The position numbers and the translations under genes are program-made. A stretch of 64,000 nt of DNA from NCBI RefSeq assembly GCF_037782385.1, contig NZ_JBBEXD010000001.1:620001-684000 (forward strand), in the 5' to 3' direction. Under the pieces are notes generated by a model. It saw nothing but the letters and a program-made list of their open reading frames with translations. It was not told the DNA's origin and did not search any database. Of the stretch, positions 16,506 through 25,146 are shown piece after piece. Numbering within the stretch: position 1 is the stretch's first letter; each line of letters opens with the position of its first letter. The DNA comes from Ascidiimonas meishanensis (GTDB taxonomy: Bacteria; Bacteroidota; Bacteroidia; Flavobacteriales; Flavobacteriaceae).

Positions 16506-16812
16506 GTAAACCAATGTTTTAAGAATCAATCCAACCAAATAAACCAACCTTAAAAGCTATTGCAGATGCAGTAGCTTTTTTTCTTATTAAATCGTAATAT
16601 ATGAAGATATATTCCGGCTTATAGCAATATAAGAAAGAATCAATTCAGTAATTATTTTTGAAAAGGCACTATTAAAATCTAATTGAATATAGGAACCAAC
16701 ACTTTTATTCCGATGAAAATTCTTATAAATTTGTAAGTGTAACGGAAAGCTTTATGTGTTATCTAATATCGCTAACTGTATCATTCCATTTTCTAATGCA
16801 ATAATTTTAACC
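16506..16812. other. 307-base intergenic region
   Basis: It contains the terminator of the head-GIN operon at 16552-16582 and then about 230 bases of AT-rich sequence ahead of the broken TPR gene. No further gene or RNA structure was recognised. Confidence 0.6.
16552..16582 (+). terminator. Terminator after head-GIN gene
   Basis: AAAAGCTA and TAGCTTTT enclose a partly paired TTGCA/TGCAG loop and are followed by seven Ts. Confidence 0.8.
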
Positions 16813-17466
16813 ATGAGAAAATTAACAATGCTGTTTTTAGTATTCATAATTTCAAATCTTATAAATAGTCAAATTACTTTAGAGAATCACTTTAAAGCGG
16901 TAAATTTATATAATCAAGGAGGTGTTGAATTTCAAAATGAAAATTACAAAGAAGCAATAGTTAAATTAAAAAAAGTAATTCTACTAGATCCTACGTATAG
17001 AAGTTCCTATATTTTATTAAATCATGTTTTATATAGGTTAGGAGAGGTAGAAGCTCAAAAAACTAATCTTACTAACGCAAAAGCTATCTTTTTAGAAGAT
17101 GACGAATTGCATTATTAGTTGGGAAAAGTATATCAAAAAGAGAAAAAACTTGATTTAGCAATTGAAGAATTATCAGAAGCAATTAGATTTGGTAAAATTA
17201 ATGGAGAAGATTACCCTATAGTTTATGACTATCACTCAAATCGTGGCGCATGTTATTTAAAAAAGAATATGTATAGTCAAGCATTAGAAGATTTTAATTA
17301 TGCTCTAAAATTAAATGACTCTAATGCAAATATTTACGCAAACAAAGGGGTTGCATTATATAAATTAAAAAAGGTTAAAGCTGCCTGTGAAAGTTGGCAA
17401 AGAGCCTTGGAACTTGGACAAAAAAGCGTTCAGAATTATATAGATAATAAGTGTAGACCGAAATGA
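16813..17466 (+). pseudogene. TPR protein interrupted by an in-frame amber codon
   Basis: Secreted tetratricopeptide-repeat protein, signal peptide at residues 1-19 (MRKLTMLFLVFIISNLINS). The frame is interrupted by TAG at 17116-17118 and continues unbroken in the same frame to 17464-17466. Reading through gives one protein of 217 residues with about four TPR helices pairs, including AIVKLKKVILLDPTYRSSY and ALEDFNYALKLNDSNANIY. The stop falls in the first helix of a repeat, LHY-stop-LGKVYQ, where TPRs often have Gln, so a CAG to TAG change is likely. The ATG at 16813 is preferred over a GTG 57 bases upstream because it begins the signal peptide. Function unknown. Confidence 0.75.
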
Positions 17467-17507
17467 CAATTTATATGCCAGAAACTACTTAAAACCTCTT
17501 TTGTACA

Positions 17508-18521
17508 ATGGTAATAGCATTAAAAGAATTCAATCTAAAACTTGCACATACTTTCAGTATTTCGCGGGAATCTCATGACAGCCAATCTTCTTTAGTAGTT
17601 AGTCTGCATCATCAAGGTGAGGTTGGTTATGGAGAGGCCACTTCCAATCCATATTACCAGATTACCACGAAAACTATGATTGATGAAATCACGAAAGTTC
17701 GTGAAAAAGTTGAACAGCTCACACTTACTGCTCCAGAAGATTTTTATACCCAACTAGAAAAACTACAGCTTTCTAATTTTTCCCTTTGCGCATTAGATCT
17801 GGCTGCTAATGATCTATACGGAAAATTAAAGCAAAAACCATTGTATAGGCTTTGGGGAACAACAACAGAACGTTACCCAATCACTAATTACACCATTGGA
17901 ATTGCTGCTATTGAAAAAATGGTGGAAAAGATGAAAGAGAAACCATGGCCCATTTATAAAATAAAATTAGGAACTGATCATGATGTAGAAATTGTTAGTG
18001 AACTTAGAAAACATACGGACGCCATTTTTAGAATTGATGCAAATTGTGCTTGGTCTGCAACAGAAACTATTGAGAACGCGCTAAAGCTTAAAGAATTGGG
18101 CGTAGAATTTTTAGAACAACCCTTAAAAGCAGAAGATTGGGAAGGAATGCGAGTAGTTAAAGAGCATTGTGTATTACCTGTAATAGCAGATGAAAGTTGT
18201 ATACTGGAAGCGGATGTTGATCAATGTGCAGTATATTTTGACGGTGTAAATATAAAGCTAGTGAAATGCGGCGGATTAACACCTGCTAGACGAATGATAG
18301 CAAACGCAAAAAAACACGGATTGAAGGTAATGGTTGGATGCATGACAGAATCTACTGTGGGCATTTCTGCGATTGCACAATTGCTACCTCAGCTTGATTA
18401 TGTAGATATGGATGGCGCTATGCTATTAAAAGAAGATATTGCTTCTGGAGTTGTGATTGAGAAAGATGGTAAGATCTTATTTCCGGAAGAAGGAGGAAGC
18501 GGAATCCATTTATTAAAATGA
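17508..18521 (+). CDS. Dipeptide epimerase (L-Ala-D/L-Glu type, enolase superfamily)
   Basis: A 337-residue enolase-superfamily enzyme that epimerises dipeptides, typically L-Ala-D-Glu released from peptidoglycan. The N-terminal capping domain is followed by the barrel motifs: KIKLG near 157-161 (acid-base Lys), IDAN near 183, EQP near 207 (metal Glu), ADES near 231 (metal Asp) and KLVKCGG near 255 (second Lys). All expected metal and base residues are present. The stop overlaps the next gene by four bases (ATGA at 18518-18521), linking it to a PLP enzyme. A muropeptide recycling role is inferred from the family. Confidence 0.9.
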   Translation: MVIALKEFNLKLAHTFSISRESHDSQSSLVVSLHHQGEVGYGEATSNPYYQITTKTMIDEITKVREKVEQLTLTAPEDFYTQLEKLQLSNFSLCALDLAANDLYGKLKQKPLYRLWGTTTERYPITNYTIGIAAIEKMVEKMKEKPWPIYKIKLGTDHDVEIVSELRKHTDAIFRIDANCAWSATETIENALKLKELGVEFLEQPLKAEDWEGMRVVKEHCVLPVIADESCILEADVDQCAVYFDGVNIKLVKCGGLTPARRMIANAKKHGLKVMVGCMTESTVGISAIAQLLPQLDYVDMDGAMLLKEDIASGVVIEKDGKILFPEEGGSGIHLLK

Positions 18522-19576
18522 AGTATTCAGTAGATGCATTTCCCGGAAGAACCTTTTTTTCAAATGGAAAAGAGTATTTATATTTTGGAGGGACCGGGTA
18601 TTTAGGTCTCCAAACGGATTTGGCATTTCAAGACTTATACCTCCAAAATATTCGTAAATACGGCACTGGATACTCCGCTTCACGAGCCTCCAATGTTAGA
18701 TTTAGTGTATATGAAGAAGCAGAAAGCCATATGGCAAAGTTATTTGGCTGTCAAGCATGTTTTACGGTCTCTTCAGGATTTCTGGCGAGTCAATTGGTAG
18801 CAGACTATTTTGTAAAACAAAAATATGCTCTTTTTTATGCACCTGAGACACATGTTGCCTTACAAACAGCAGGATTTCAAAACGAGTCCAACTACGCCGC
18901 TTTACAAAAAAAAATACACCAGTTTCTTAATAAAAACCCCGAAGCAATTATTGTTGTTTTATTAGATACAGTACAGTTTTTTGGACAAAACTATCCGTAT
19001 TTTGAATGGCTTAAAAAACTTCCTTTGGAGCGCATTATTCTCGTAGCGGATGATTCTCATGGTTTTGGCATTTTAGGAACTTCAGGAAAGGGCTCTTACG
19101 GAATTTTAGAGACTTTACAGTCAAAAGAACTCATTGTTTGTGGTTCTCTAGGTAAAGGCTACGGTATTCAGGCAGGAGCCATAATAGGGAATAGTCATCG
19201 TATAAAGTCTTTAAAGAATACTGCTATGTTTGCTGCTTCCAGTCCGGCGGTACCTGCTGCCATGGCTACCTATTTAGAAGCAACATCAATTTATCAATTA
19301 AAGCTACAGAAATTAAGACAAAACTGCGAACTTTTCAGGAAGCTTTTGCAGCAGCCGCATCGATTTTTTTCTATGCCTGACCATCCTGCTTTTACTTTTA
19401 AAGATGACGGACTCACCGCTTATTTAGAAGATCAATTTATTATCATCACTAATTTTCCCTACCCTAATGATTCTGGTGATAAGATAAATCGCATCGTATT
19501 ATCTGCACATCATACCGCAGATGATATAAAAAAGCTTTGTGAGCTTATCAATTCTTTTAACTATACAAATAACTAA
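18518..19576 (+). CDS. AONS/KBL-like PLP-dependent acyltransferase or aminotransferase-fold enzyme
   Basis: A 352-residue fold-type I PLP enzyme of the 8-amino-7-oxononanoate synthase / 2-amino-3-ketobutyrate ligase group. It has the GTGYSASRASNV entry segment (49-60), DDSHGFG (178-184) contacting the cofactor, and the Schiff-base Lys 213 in GSLGKGYG. It is about 30-40 residues shorter than typical AONS and lacks part of the N-terminal region. It is coupled to the dipeptide epimerase rather than to biotin genes, so biotin synthesis is not supported. The substrate is unknown; amino acids from muropeptide breakdown are a possibility from context only. Confidence 0.8.
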   Translation: MKYSVDAFPGRTFFSNGKEYLYFGGTGYLGLQTDLAFQDLYLQNIRKYGTGYSASRASNVRFSVYEEAESHMAKLFGCQACFTVSSGFLASQLVADYFVKQKYALFYAPETHVALQTAGFQNESNYAALQKKIHQFLNKNPEAIIVVLLDTVQFFGQNYPYFEWLKKLPLERIILVADDSHGFGILGTSGKGSYGILETLQSKELIVCGSLGKGYGIQAGAIIGNSHRIKSLKNTAMFAASSPAVPAAMATYLEATSIYQLKLQKLRQNCELFRKLLQQPHRFFSMPDHPAFTFKDDGLTAYLEDQFIIITNFPYPNDSGDKINRIVLSAHHTADDIKKLCELINSFNYTNN

Positions 19577-19661
19577 AGTATTCAGAAATATTCTTTGGTA
19601 AGTGAACATGTAAAAATCAACCACTGTTTACGAGCAAATCAAACGTGTTTAACAAAAATCG

Positions 19662-19669
19662 TATTTTTG
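19662..19669 (+). promoter_or_regulatory. Candidate -7 box (TATTTTTG) of the sirtuin gene
   Basis: Exact TAnnTTTG match, 20 bases before the ATG at 19690. It supports that start over the ATG at 19645, which would lie upstream of the promoter. Confidence 0.55.
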
Positions 19670-19689
19670 TGAGAGTCAAAAAACAACCA

Positions 19690-20376
19690 ATGAAAAAAGT
19701 AGTGGTTTTATCCGGAGCAGGAATAAGTGCAGAAAGCGGGATTAGTACATTTCGCGATGCAGACGGACTTTGGGAGGGGCATGATGTTATGGAAGTAGCC
19801 TCACCACAAGGATGGAATAACAATCCATTATTGGTGTTAAATTTCTATAACGAACGGAGAAAACAACTGAAAGAAGTGAGTCCTAATAAAGCGCATTTAG
19901 CGATTGCAGAATTAGAAAACCATTTTCAGGTGAGTATTGTTACCCAGAATGTAGATGATTTACATGAAAGGGCAGGAAGTAGTATGGTAGTCCATTTGCA
20001 TGGAGAACTTTTAAAGGCCCGCAGTACTTTTGATGAAAATCTGGTATATGATTGGCATCGCGATATCAAAATAGGTGATTTTTGTGAACTACAGCATCAG
20101 TTAAGACCCCATATAGTATGGTTTGGAGAAATGGTTCCCTTAATTGAGCATGCGGCGTCTTTAGTAGAGCAAGCAGATTATATTATGGTAGTAGGCACTT
20201 CCATGCAAGTGTATCCTGCTGCAAGTTTGGTTCATTACAGAAAAGCTAGTGTTCCTGTTTACTTTGTAGACCCAAAGCCATCCATCACCGAAAATGAAAT
20301 GAGTAATCTTACCATTATTCCTGAAAAAGCTACTACAGGTATTACAAAGGCTATTTCTCTCCTAACTGATAAATAA
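19690..20376 (+). CDS. SIR2 family NAD-dependent protein deacylase (class III type)
   Basis: A 228-residue sirtuin. Motifs include GAGISAESGISTFRD (9-23), TQNVDDLHERAG (85-96) and the catalytic His 104 in HLHGEL. Y53 and R56 in NFYNERRKQ are the Tyr/Arg pair that binds succinyl or malonyl groups in SIRT5 and CobB, so desuccinylase activity is likely as well as deacetylation. The segment that usually carries four zinc-binding Cys (between HLHGEL and LRPHIVWFGE) has only a single Cys (GDFCEL), so this looks like a zinc-less variant. The 3' end overlaps the convergent haem-protein gene by 26 bases. Confidence 0.9.
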   Translation: MKKVVVLSGAGISAESGISTFRDADGLWEGHDVMEVASPQGWNNNPLLVLNFYNERRKQLKEVSPNKAHLAIAELENHFQVSIVTQNVDDLHERAGSSMVVHLHGELLKARSTFDENLVYDWHRDIKIGDFCELQHQLRPHIVWFGEMVPLIEHAASLVEQADYIMVVGTSMQVYPAASLVHYRKASVPVYFVDPKPSITENEMSNLTIIPEKATTGITKAISLLTDK

Positions 20377-20818
20377 AACGAAGATCTTTTGCCCAACTAT
20401 TGAGTTCTGCAACCTGTTCTTTAGACAAATTTGCTTCTGCATGCATCCATGTGTAAGCAGACTCAGGCATATGCCCTTCTTCTACTTCCTCTATTAACTC
20501 TTCTAGTTTATGTGCCTTCTTTTTTACAGAGTAATTTCCCCATTCTGAAAAGTTAAGATGCTTCTTGCCATCTTTAACATGTTCGGCTATTAAAAAAGAA
20601 ATAGGTGCTACTTCACTATACCAAGGGTATTTTGTATTGTTAGAATGACAATCATAACATGCAGATCGCAAAGTAGTCTCTATTTTGGGAGAAGGACTTG
20701 TCATAGCTATAAAATCTGTAGCAGGAATAGTCTCTGATAGATTCTTTTCAGGTCGCAAAAACTGAATTACAATTAAAGCGATTAATAATAAAATCAATAT
20801 TTTTTTAATTATTTTCAT
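20351..20818 (-). CDS. Haem-binding domain protein with CxxCH motif
   Basis: A 155-residue protein with an N-terminal membrane anchor or signal (ILILLLIALIVIQF, 7-20) and a single c-type haem site CYDCH near 54-58, followed by the NNTKYPWYSEVAPIS segment characteristic of the haem-binding domain family in Bacteroidota. Periplasmic location follows from the signal and covalent haem. A distal Met is plausible in HMPESAYTWMH. An electron-transfer or haem-sensing role is likely; no partner oxidase is adjacent. It is convergent with the sirtuin gene and its stop codon lies inside that gene. Confidence 0.9.
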   Translation of the reverse strand: MKIIKKILILLLIALIVIQFLRPEKNLSETIPATDFIAMTSPSPKIETTLRSACYDCHSNNTKYPWYSEVAPISFLIAEHVKDGKKHLNFSEWGNYSVKKKAHKLEELIEEVEEGHMPESAYTWMHAEANLSKEQVAELNSWAKDLRFIYQLGEK

Positions 20819-20855
20819 GGTCTAGGATTTGAAAGCTCTAAAATAATAAAAAAGC

Positions 20856-21422
20856 ATGACAGCAAATCTTTTTTTTGAAGAACTAAAAACATTAAAAGCA
20901 TATCGAGAAACCCGTAAAAGACTTTCCAATCAGGTTTTAAAAGACCCTTCCCTACTTCCAGAACTTTTACGCATCTGTTTTCTTTTTGATGATCCGGTAT
21001 CTTCTAGAGCCTGCTGGGTTTTAGAATTTGTATGCCAAGAGAAACTAGAACTTCTCATTCCGTATTTAAACAATTTCACAGCGCAACTTAGAAATTTCCG
21101 TTTGGATTCTTCCAAGAGACCGATAGCCAAGGTATGTCAACTTCTTATTTTGGCATATTTTGGTAAAAAACCTTCCGTTTTCAAACAAGAACTCACAGAA
21201 TTGTATTTAGAACGTATTACAGAAGCTACTTTTGACTGGTTAATTAATGATGAAAAAGTAGCCGCTAAAGCATATTCCATTTATACTTTATTTGAACTGG
21301 GTAAAAAATATTCCTGGATCTATCCAGAATTGCAATTAGTACTTAGAAAAGATATTCCTGAACAATCTGCTGGCTATAAAGCGGCTGCAAAGAAAATACT
21401 TTCAAGACTCCCAAAAGAATAG
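20856..21422 (+). CDS. Helical repeat-like protein upstream of purB
   Basis: A 188-residue all-helical protein, with no signal peptide and paired amphipathic helices reminiscent of HEAT-like solenoids (for example LLRICFLFDDPVSSRACWVLEFVC near 37-60). It lies 61 bases before purB on the same strand. Homologues in flavobacteria occupy the same position and are sometimes mislabelled as adenylosuccinate lyase. No catalytic motif is visible. Its role is unknown; the fixed neighbourhood suggests a link to purB expression or simply conserved synteny. Confidence 0.75.
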   Translation: MTANLFFEELKTLKAYRETRKRLSNQVLKDPSLLPELLRICFLFDDPVSSRACWVLEFVCQEKLELLIPYLNNFTAQLRNFRLDSSKRPIAKVCQLLILAYFGKKPSVFKQELTELYLERITEATFDWLINDEKVAAKAYSIYTLFELGKKYSWIYPELQLVLRKDIPEQSAGYKAAAKKILSRLPKE

Positions 21423-21452
21423 GAACTACTATATTATATAAAGTTAAAAAAG

Positions 21453-21460
21453 TATCTTTG
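21453..21460 (+). promoter_or_regulatory. Candidate -7 box (TATCTTTG) of purB
   Basis: Exact TAnnTTTG match 23 bases before the purB ATG, so purB can be transcribed separately from the gene upstream. Confidence 0.55.
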
Positions 21461-21483
21461 AGGCTTTCAAAAAATCAGAAAAT

Positions 21484-22827
21484 ATGCAACTTTCGGCACT
21501 TAACGCCATTTCTCCTATTGATGGTAGATATCGTACTAAAACTGAAGCTCTAGCAAACTTTTTTTCAGAAGAAGCTTTAATAAAATACAGAGTAAAAGTA
21601 GAGATTGAATACTTTATTATGCTTTGTCAACTTCCATTACCTCAACTTGAATCTTTTGATCTTTCTATAATTGATAGTCTTAGAGGTATCTATAAAAACT
21701 TTACTTCTCAAGACGCTCAGGCTATAAAAGATATAGAAAAAGTTACCAATCATGATGTAAAGGCGGTTGAATACTTTATCAAAGAAAAATTTGATCTGCT
21801 GGAAATTCAAAAGTTTAAAGAGTTTATTCATTTTGGTTTAACGTCTCAAGACATCAATAATACTTCCATACCGCTCTCTATAAAAGAGGCTTTACAAGAA
21901 GTGTATACACCTGCTTTGGCAGCCTTGCTAGATAAACTTAAGGGACTAGCAGAAGAATGGGAAGAAATCCCTATGCTTGCAAGAACGCATGGGCAACCCG
22001 CCTCTCCTACCCGATTAGGAAAAGAGATACGTGTTTTTGTCAAACGTTTGGAAGAGCAAATAAAAGGATTACAACAAATTCCTTTTGCTGCTAAATTTGG
22101 CGGTGCAACCGGAAACTTTAATGCACATAAAGTAGCCTACCCTAATATAGACTGGGGGAAATTCGGGAAAGAATTTGTAGAAGATAAATTAGGTCTTTAC
22201 CATTCATTTCCCACCACACAAATAGAACACTATGATCATGCTGCCGCACTGTTTGATGGCATGAAACGTATCAATACAATTCTTATTGATCTTAACAGAG
22301 ATATTTGGACCTATATTTCTATGGATTATTTTAAGCAACAAATAAAAGCAGGTGAGGTGGGCTCATCGGCCATGCCACATAAGGTAAATCCTATTGATTT
22401 TGAGAACTCAGAAGGTAATCTAGGCATTGCGAATGCTATTTTCGAGCATCTTTCCGCTAAATTACCCATCTCTAGGTTGCAACGTGATTTAACAGATAGC
22501 ACAGTTCTTAGAAACGTTGGGGTTCCTTTTGGTCATACCATTATAGCGTTTGCATCAACCCTTAAGGGACTCTCTAAGTTATTGCTTAATAAAGATCGTT
22601 TTGAAAAAGACCTTGAAGATAACTGGGCGGTGGTAGCAGAAGCCATTCAGACTATTTTGCGAAGAGAAGGATATCCAAATCCGTATGAAGCGTTAAAAGG
22701 CTTAACTAGAACCAATGAGAAGATCACACAAAATTCAATAGCTGTGTTTATTGATACTTTAGAAGTGAACACAGCTATTAAAGAAGAATTAAAAGCAATC
22801 TCTCCTTCAAATTATACAGGTATTTAA
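21484..22827 (+). CDS. purB: Adenylosuccinate lyase
   Basis: A 447-residue fumarase/aspartase-superfamily enzyme. It catalyses two steps of purine synthesis: cleavage of SAICAR to AICAR and of adenylosuccinate to AMP, releasing fumarate. Visible family motifs are ISPIDGRY near 10, TSQDINNTS near 121-129, ARTHGQPASPT near 168-178 (catalytic His) and the flexible-loop signature GSSAMPHKVNP near 292-303 with catalytic Ser. Length and motifs match the bacterial enzyme of the E. coli type. It is followed by a strong terminator. Together with purL further right it belongs to the de novo purine pathway. Confidence 0.97.
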   Translation: MQLSALNAISPIDGRYRTKTEALANFFSEEALIKYRVKVEIEYFIMLCQLPLPQLESFDLSIIDSLRGIYKNFTSQDAQAIKDIEKVTNHDVKAVEYFIKEKFDLLEIQKFKEFIHFGLTSQDINNTSIPLSIKEALQEVYTPALAALLDKLKGLAEEWEEIPMLARTHGQPASPTRLGKEIRVFVKRLEEQIKGLQQIPFAAKFGGATGNFNAHKVAYPNIDWGKFGKEFVEDKLGLYHSFPTTQIEHYDHAAALFDGMKRINTILIDLNRDIWTYISMDYFKQQIKAGEVGSSAMPHKVNPIDFENSEGNLGIANAIFEHLSAKLPISRLQRDLTDSTVLRNVGVPFGHTIIAFASTLKGLSKLLLNKDRFEKDLEDNWAVVAEAIQTILRREGYPNPYEALKGLTRTNEKITQNSIAVFIDTLEVNTAIKEELKAISPSNYTGI

Positions 22828-22850
22828 ATTAGAGTAACGCTATTTAAAAC

Positions 22851-22881
22851 AAAAAAATCCTGCAAGAAGCAGGATTTTTTT
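22851..22881. terminator. Bidirectional terminator between purB and DUF4252 gene
   Basis: AAAAAAATCCTGC and GCAGGATTTTTTT form a 13-bp stem around AAGAA. A- and T-tracts on either side allow use by both convergent genes. Confidence 0.9.
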
Positions 22882-22899
22882 ATTATCAATTTTTTAGGA

Positions 22900-23445
22900 T
22901 TAAATATCTTTAAGGAAACCTTCAAGTCCTCCCAAAGCTTTAGATTCAAAATCAGATTTTTTAACAACCTCCATCAACTTTACTATTTTCTCTGGTTTCA
23001 TATCATCACCAAGAAGTCTTACCAATCCAAACCCAAATTCTTTTTTAGTTCCGAAAAGAATTACCTCATCTATTGAAGTGTCATCGCCAATATATTTAAC
23101 GGTTACTTTAATATCTCGCGAGTTAAATTTCATTAACTCCTTATAGGTATCATCTTTAAGAATTTCTAAAACCCGCTTTTTTTCTACAGCATACTCCGGA
23201 TCATTTTCACCTTTCATTTTGTAGGCTAGAATATTCATCTTACGAATAGATTTATAAGCCTCTTTCTCCTCTTGATCTAACTCTATCTCTTCAACGTTAA
23301 GCAAACTAACCGGAATATCAACAGCAATAAAGTTGTTGTTTTCTTTGTTCTCCACATAATATTGTTGAAGGCTTTCGGAGTTTTTACAGGCACCTAAACA
23401 AAGCGTTATTATTGTAATGAGTACTAGTAGTTTTGATTTTTTCAT
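22900..23445 (-). CDS. DUF4252 lipoprotein (second copy of the sigma operon)
   Basis: A 181-residue exported protein, signal peptide with lipobox-like LCLGAC near 15-20 (acylated Cys 20). DUF4252 has the alpha/beta pattern with RDIKVTVKYIGDDTSIDEVILFG near 110-132 and a C-terminal helix. It is a paralogue of the neighbouring DUF4252 gene, sharing the same end arrangement. It sits last in a four-gene sigma operon. Its function is unknown; such proteins are usually found with ECF sigma factors in flavobacteria. Confidence 0.8.
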   Translation of the reverse strand: MKKSKLLVLITIITLCLGACKNSESLQQYYVENKENNNFIAVDIPVSLLNVEEIELDQEEKEAYKSIRKMNILAYKMKGENDPEYAVEKKRVLEILKDDTYKELMKFNSRDIKVTVKYIGDDTSIDEVILFGTKKEFGFGLVRLLGDDMKPEKIVKLMEVVKKSDFESKALGGLEGFLKDI

Positions 23446-23530
23446 GACGGTATTGATTTATTTGATTGATGAATTTATAAAACCACCTGATTCTAAATAG
23501 ATCCAGGTGGAATATTATGATAATTATAAG

Positions 23531-24070
23531 TTAGATTTTATTTTTCTTATCTACTTTTTCCAGTTCAGAAGGAAGATTCATTTTTTTAGTAAGCGTACTA
23601 ATCTTATTTAAATCAATATCTCCTGTTAAAGAGAGTAAAACGGTTTCAAATTTTCTCCCATTAGCTTCCACATCTTTAAGTCCGGTTACAAACATTAACA
23701 ACTCGCTCACATGGTCTTCATCACGCCCTTGCTTGATATAAAATTTAACATTTACATCTTTATCTTTTACCCTCATTAATTCTTGTAATGAAGCCTTTTT
23801 AAGATACTTTTCTACGGCTGATTTCATATCTTCTCCTACTCCTTTATCTTCTGTAATAAATACTTTAAGATCATTCAAAGATTTTACCATTTCCATAAAC
23901 TCTTGTGCTTCTGGATCATCTGATTCAATTCTAGAGAATAATTTAAACATATTCTGATTTACCACAACCGTGCTCACTTCATCCATATCTTCAAAACGAT
24001 CAAATGTAGACTGGCTAAAACCAATTAGGGGAAGGGCTATTAATGCAATTAATAAAACTATTTTTTTCAT
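23531..24070 (-). CDS. DUF4252 secreted protein (first copy)
   Basis: A 179-residue exported protein with a signal peptide (LIALIALPLIGFS, cleavage near 19). DUF4252 follows with FDRFEDMDEVSTVVVNQNMFKLFSRI near 24-49 and the VNVKFYIKQGRDEDHVSELLMFVTG core. It starts 11 bases downstream of the anti-sigma-like gene and is followed by the second copy after 85 bases, so the four genes form one operon. The protein lacks a lipobox, unlike the other copy. Confidence 0.85.
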   Translation of the reverse strand: MKKIVLLIALIALPLIGFSQSTFDRFEDMDEVSTVVVNQNMFKLFSRIESDDPEAQEFMEMVKSLNDLKVFITEDKGVGEDMKSAVEKYLKKASLQELMRVKDKDVNVKFYIKQGRDEDHVSELLMFVTGLKDVEANGRKFETVLLSLTGDIDLNKISTLTKKMNLPSELEKVDKKNKI

Positions 24071-24081
24071 GACTTCTTTTT

Positions 24082-24507
24082 TTACTTATTAATTAAAATT
24101 TTGTTTTTTGTGTTATTAAATTCGGTGAGGTATTCCATTTTCTCGGTACCTCTGTCGAGATTTTGAGCAATGAGTTCAAATGCTTTTTGAGTTTCTTCAT
24201 AAGCCAACTCTATTTCACGTTGTTCTTGAATTTCATTACCAAAATAAATACCAAAACTAATCACTGCAACTGCTGCCACCGAAATCCACTTATATAAGTT
24301 GCTTTTTCGCATAGGGTTTAATGGAACGGGTCTGGTATACTGTTCTTCTTTGGCATTTGAAAAATAGGTGAACATACTTCTATACTCTTCTAGGTGAGGT
24401 GCTACCTCTTTTCCTGAAAAATACGTCTGTAGCATCTTCTCTTCAGCAACCGTTGTGGTAGCCTCAAAGTATTTTTCTAATAATTTTTCTATGTTAACTG
24501 ATTCCAT
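24082..24507 (-). CDS. Putative membrane-bound anti-sigma factor
   Basis: A 141-residue single-pass membrane protein with a cytoplasmic N-terminal helical region (MESVNIEKLLEKYFEATTTVAEE, EKMLQTYFSGKE), a transmembrane helix at about 70-88, and a periplasmic coiled segment. The first 50 residues resemble the start of many flavobacterial proteins encoded directly after ECF sigma genes. The 14-base overlap with the sigma factor gene and the topology support an anti-sigma role. No ZAS zinc motif is visible, so direct binding is inferred. Confidence 0.65.
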   Translation of the reverse strand: MESVNIEKLLEKYFEATTTVAEEKMLQTYFSGKEVAPHLEEYRSMFTYFSNAKEEQYTRPVPLNPMRKSNLYKWISVAAVAVISFGIYFGNEIQEQREIELAYEETQKAFELIAQNLDRGTEKMEYLTEFNNTKNKILINK

Positions 24508-25003
24508 AGTTGTGTTTTTTTACTAATTCTTCTCTAACCATTTTTCGTGCTCTTGATAAAGCTACTCGTACCGCAGTATTATTCATATCCAACATTTTGG
24601 CAATCTCATCATATTCATACTGCTCTACATCTCTCAATTGTAACACCATTTTCTGTTGCTGCGGTAGTTTTTCCATAATTCTATGCATCCATGAAACACT
24701 ATCTCTAGCTTCCAATTCCTTTTGCAAAGAAGTTCTTTCGTCTTGATAATTACTGTGAACTAGCTTAAGGTTAGAAGCCTGTTTTGATTTCAATCTGTCA
24801 AGACAATAATTCTTGGTCATGGTCATGGTAAATGCTTCTACATTTCTGTATTTCTCCATTCCTCCTTTGTTAGACCATAATTTTAACAAGACTTCTTGTG
24901 TGGCATCTTCCGCTTCTTCAACAGAAACCAGCAACCGCTTTGCTAGACGAAAAACTTTGTCTTTAAAAGGCATTACTAATTGTAAAAATTCTGTCTGTCT
25001 CAT
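24494..25003 (-). CDS. ECF-type RNA polymerase sigma factor
   Basis: A 169-residue sigma-70 family factor. Region 2 contains EDATQEVLLKLWSNKGGMEKYRN (33-55), with the core polymerase-binding and -10 recognition segment. Region 4 contains LPQQQKMVLQLRDVEQYEYDEIAKMLDMNN and an AVRVALSRARKMV recognition helix near 140-152. There is no region 1.1 or 3, as in extracytoplasmic-function factors. It is followed by an overlapping membrane protein and two DUF4252 proteins, which it probably controls and is controlled by. Autoregulation is likely but no promoter motif was identified. Confidence 0.93.
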   Translation of the reverse strand: MRQTEFLQLVMPFKDKVFRLAKRLLVSVEEAEDATQEVLLKLWSNKGGMEKYRNVEAFTMTMTKNYCLDRLKSKQASNLKLVHSNYQDERTSLQKELEARDSVSWMHRIMEKLPQQQKMVLQLRDVEQYEYDEIAKMLDMNNTAVRVALSRARKMVREELVKKHNYGIS

Positions 25004-25146
25004 TTTGGTTTGGTTGGTTACAACACTTTTTTACGGTGTTATACTAGGAAGACGAGCTATCTTTCATTTTGTTACAAAAAATTTTAATTTCACAATATAG
25101 TCCCTATTTTAGTGTTTTAATAGCAATGATGAAATATAATACAGTT

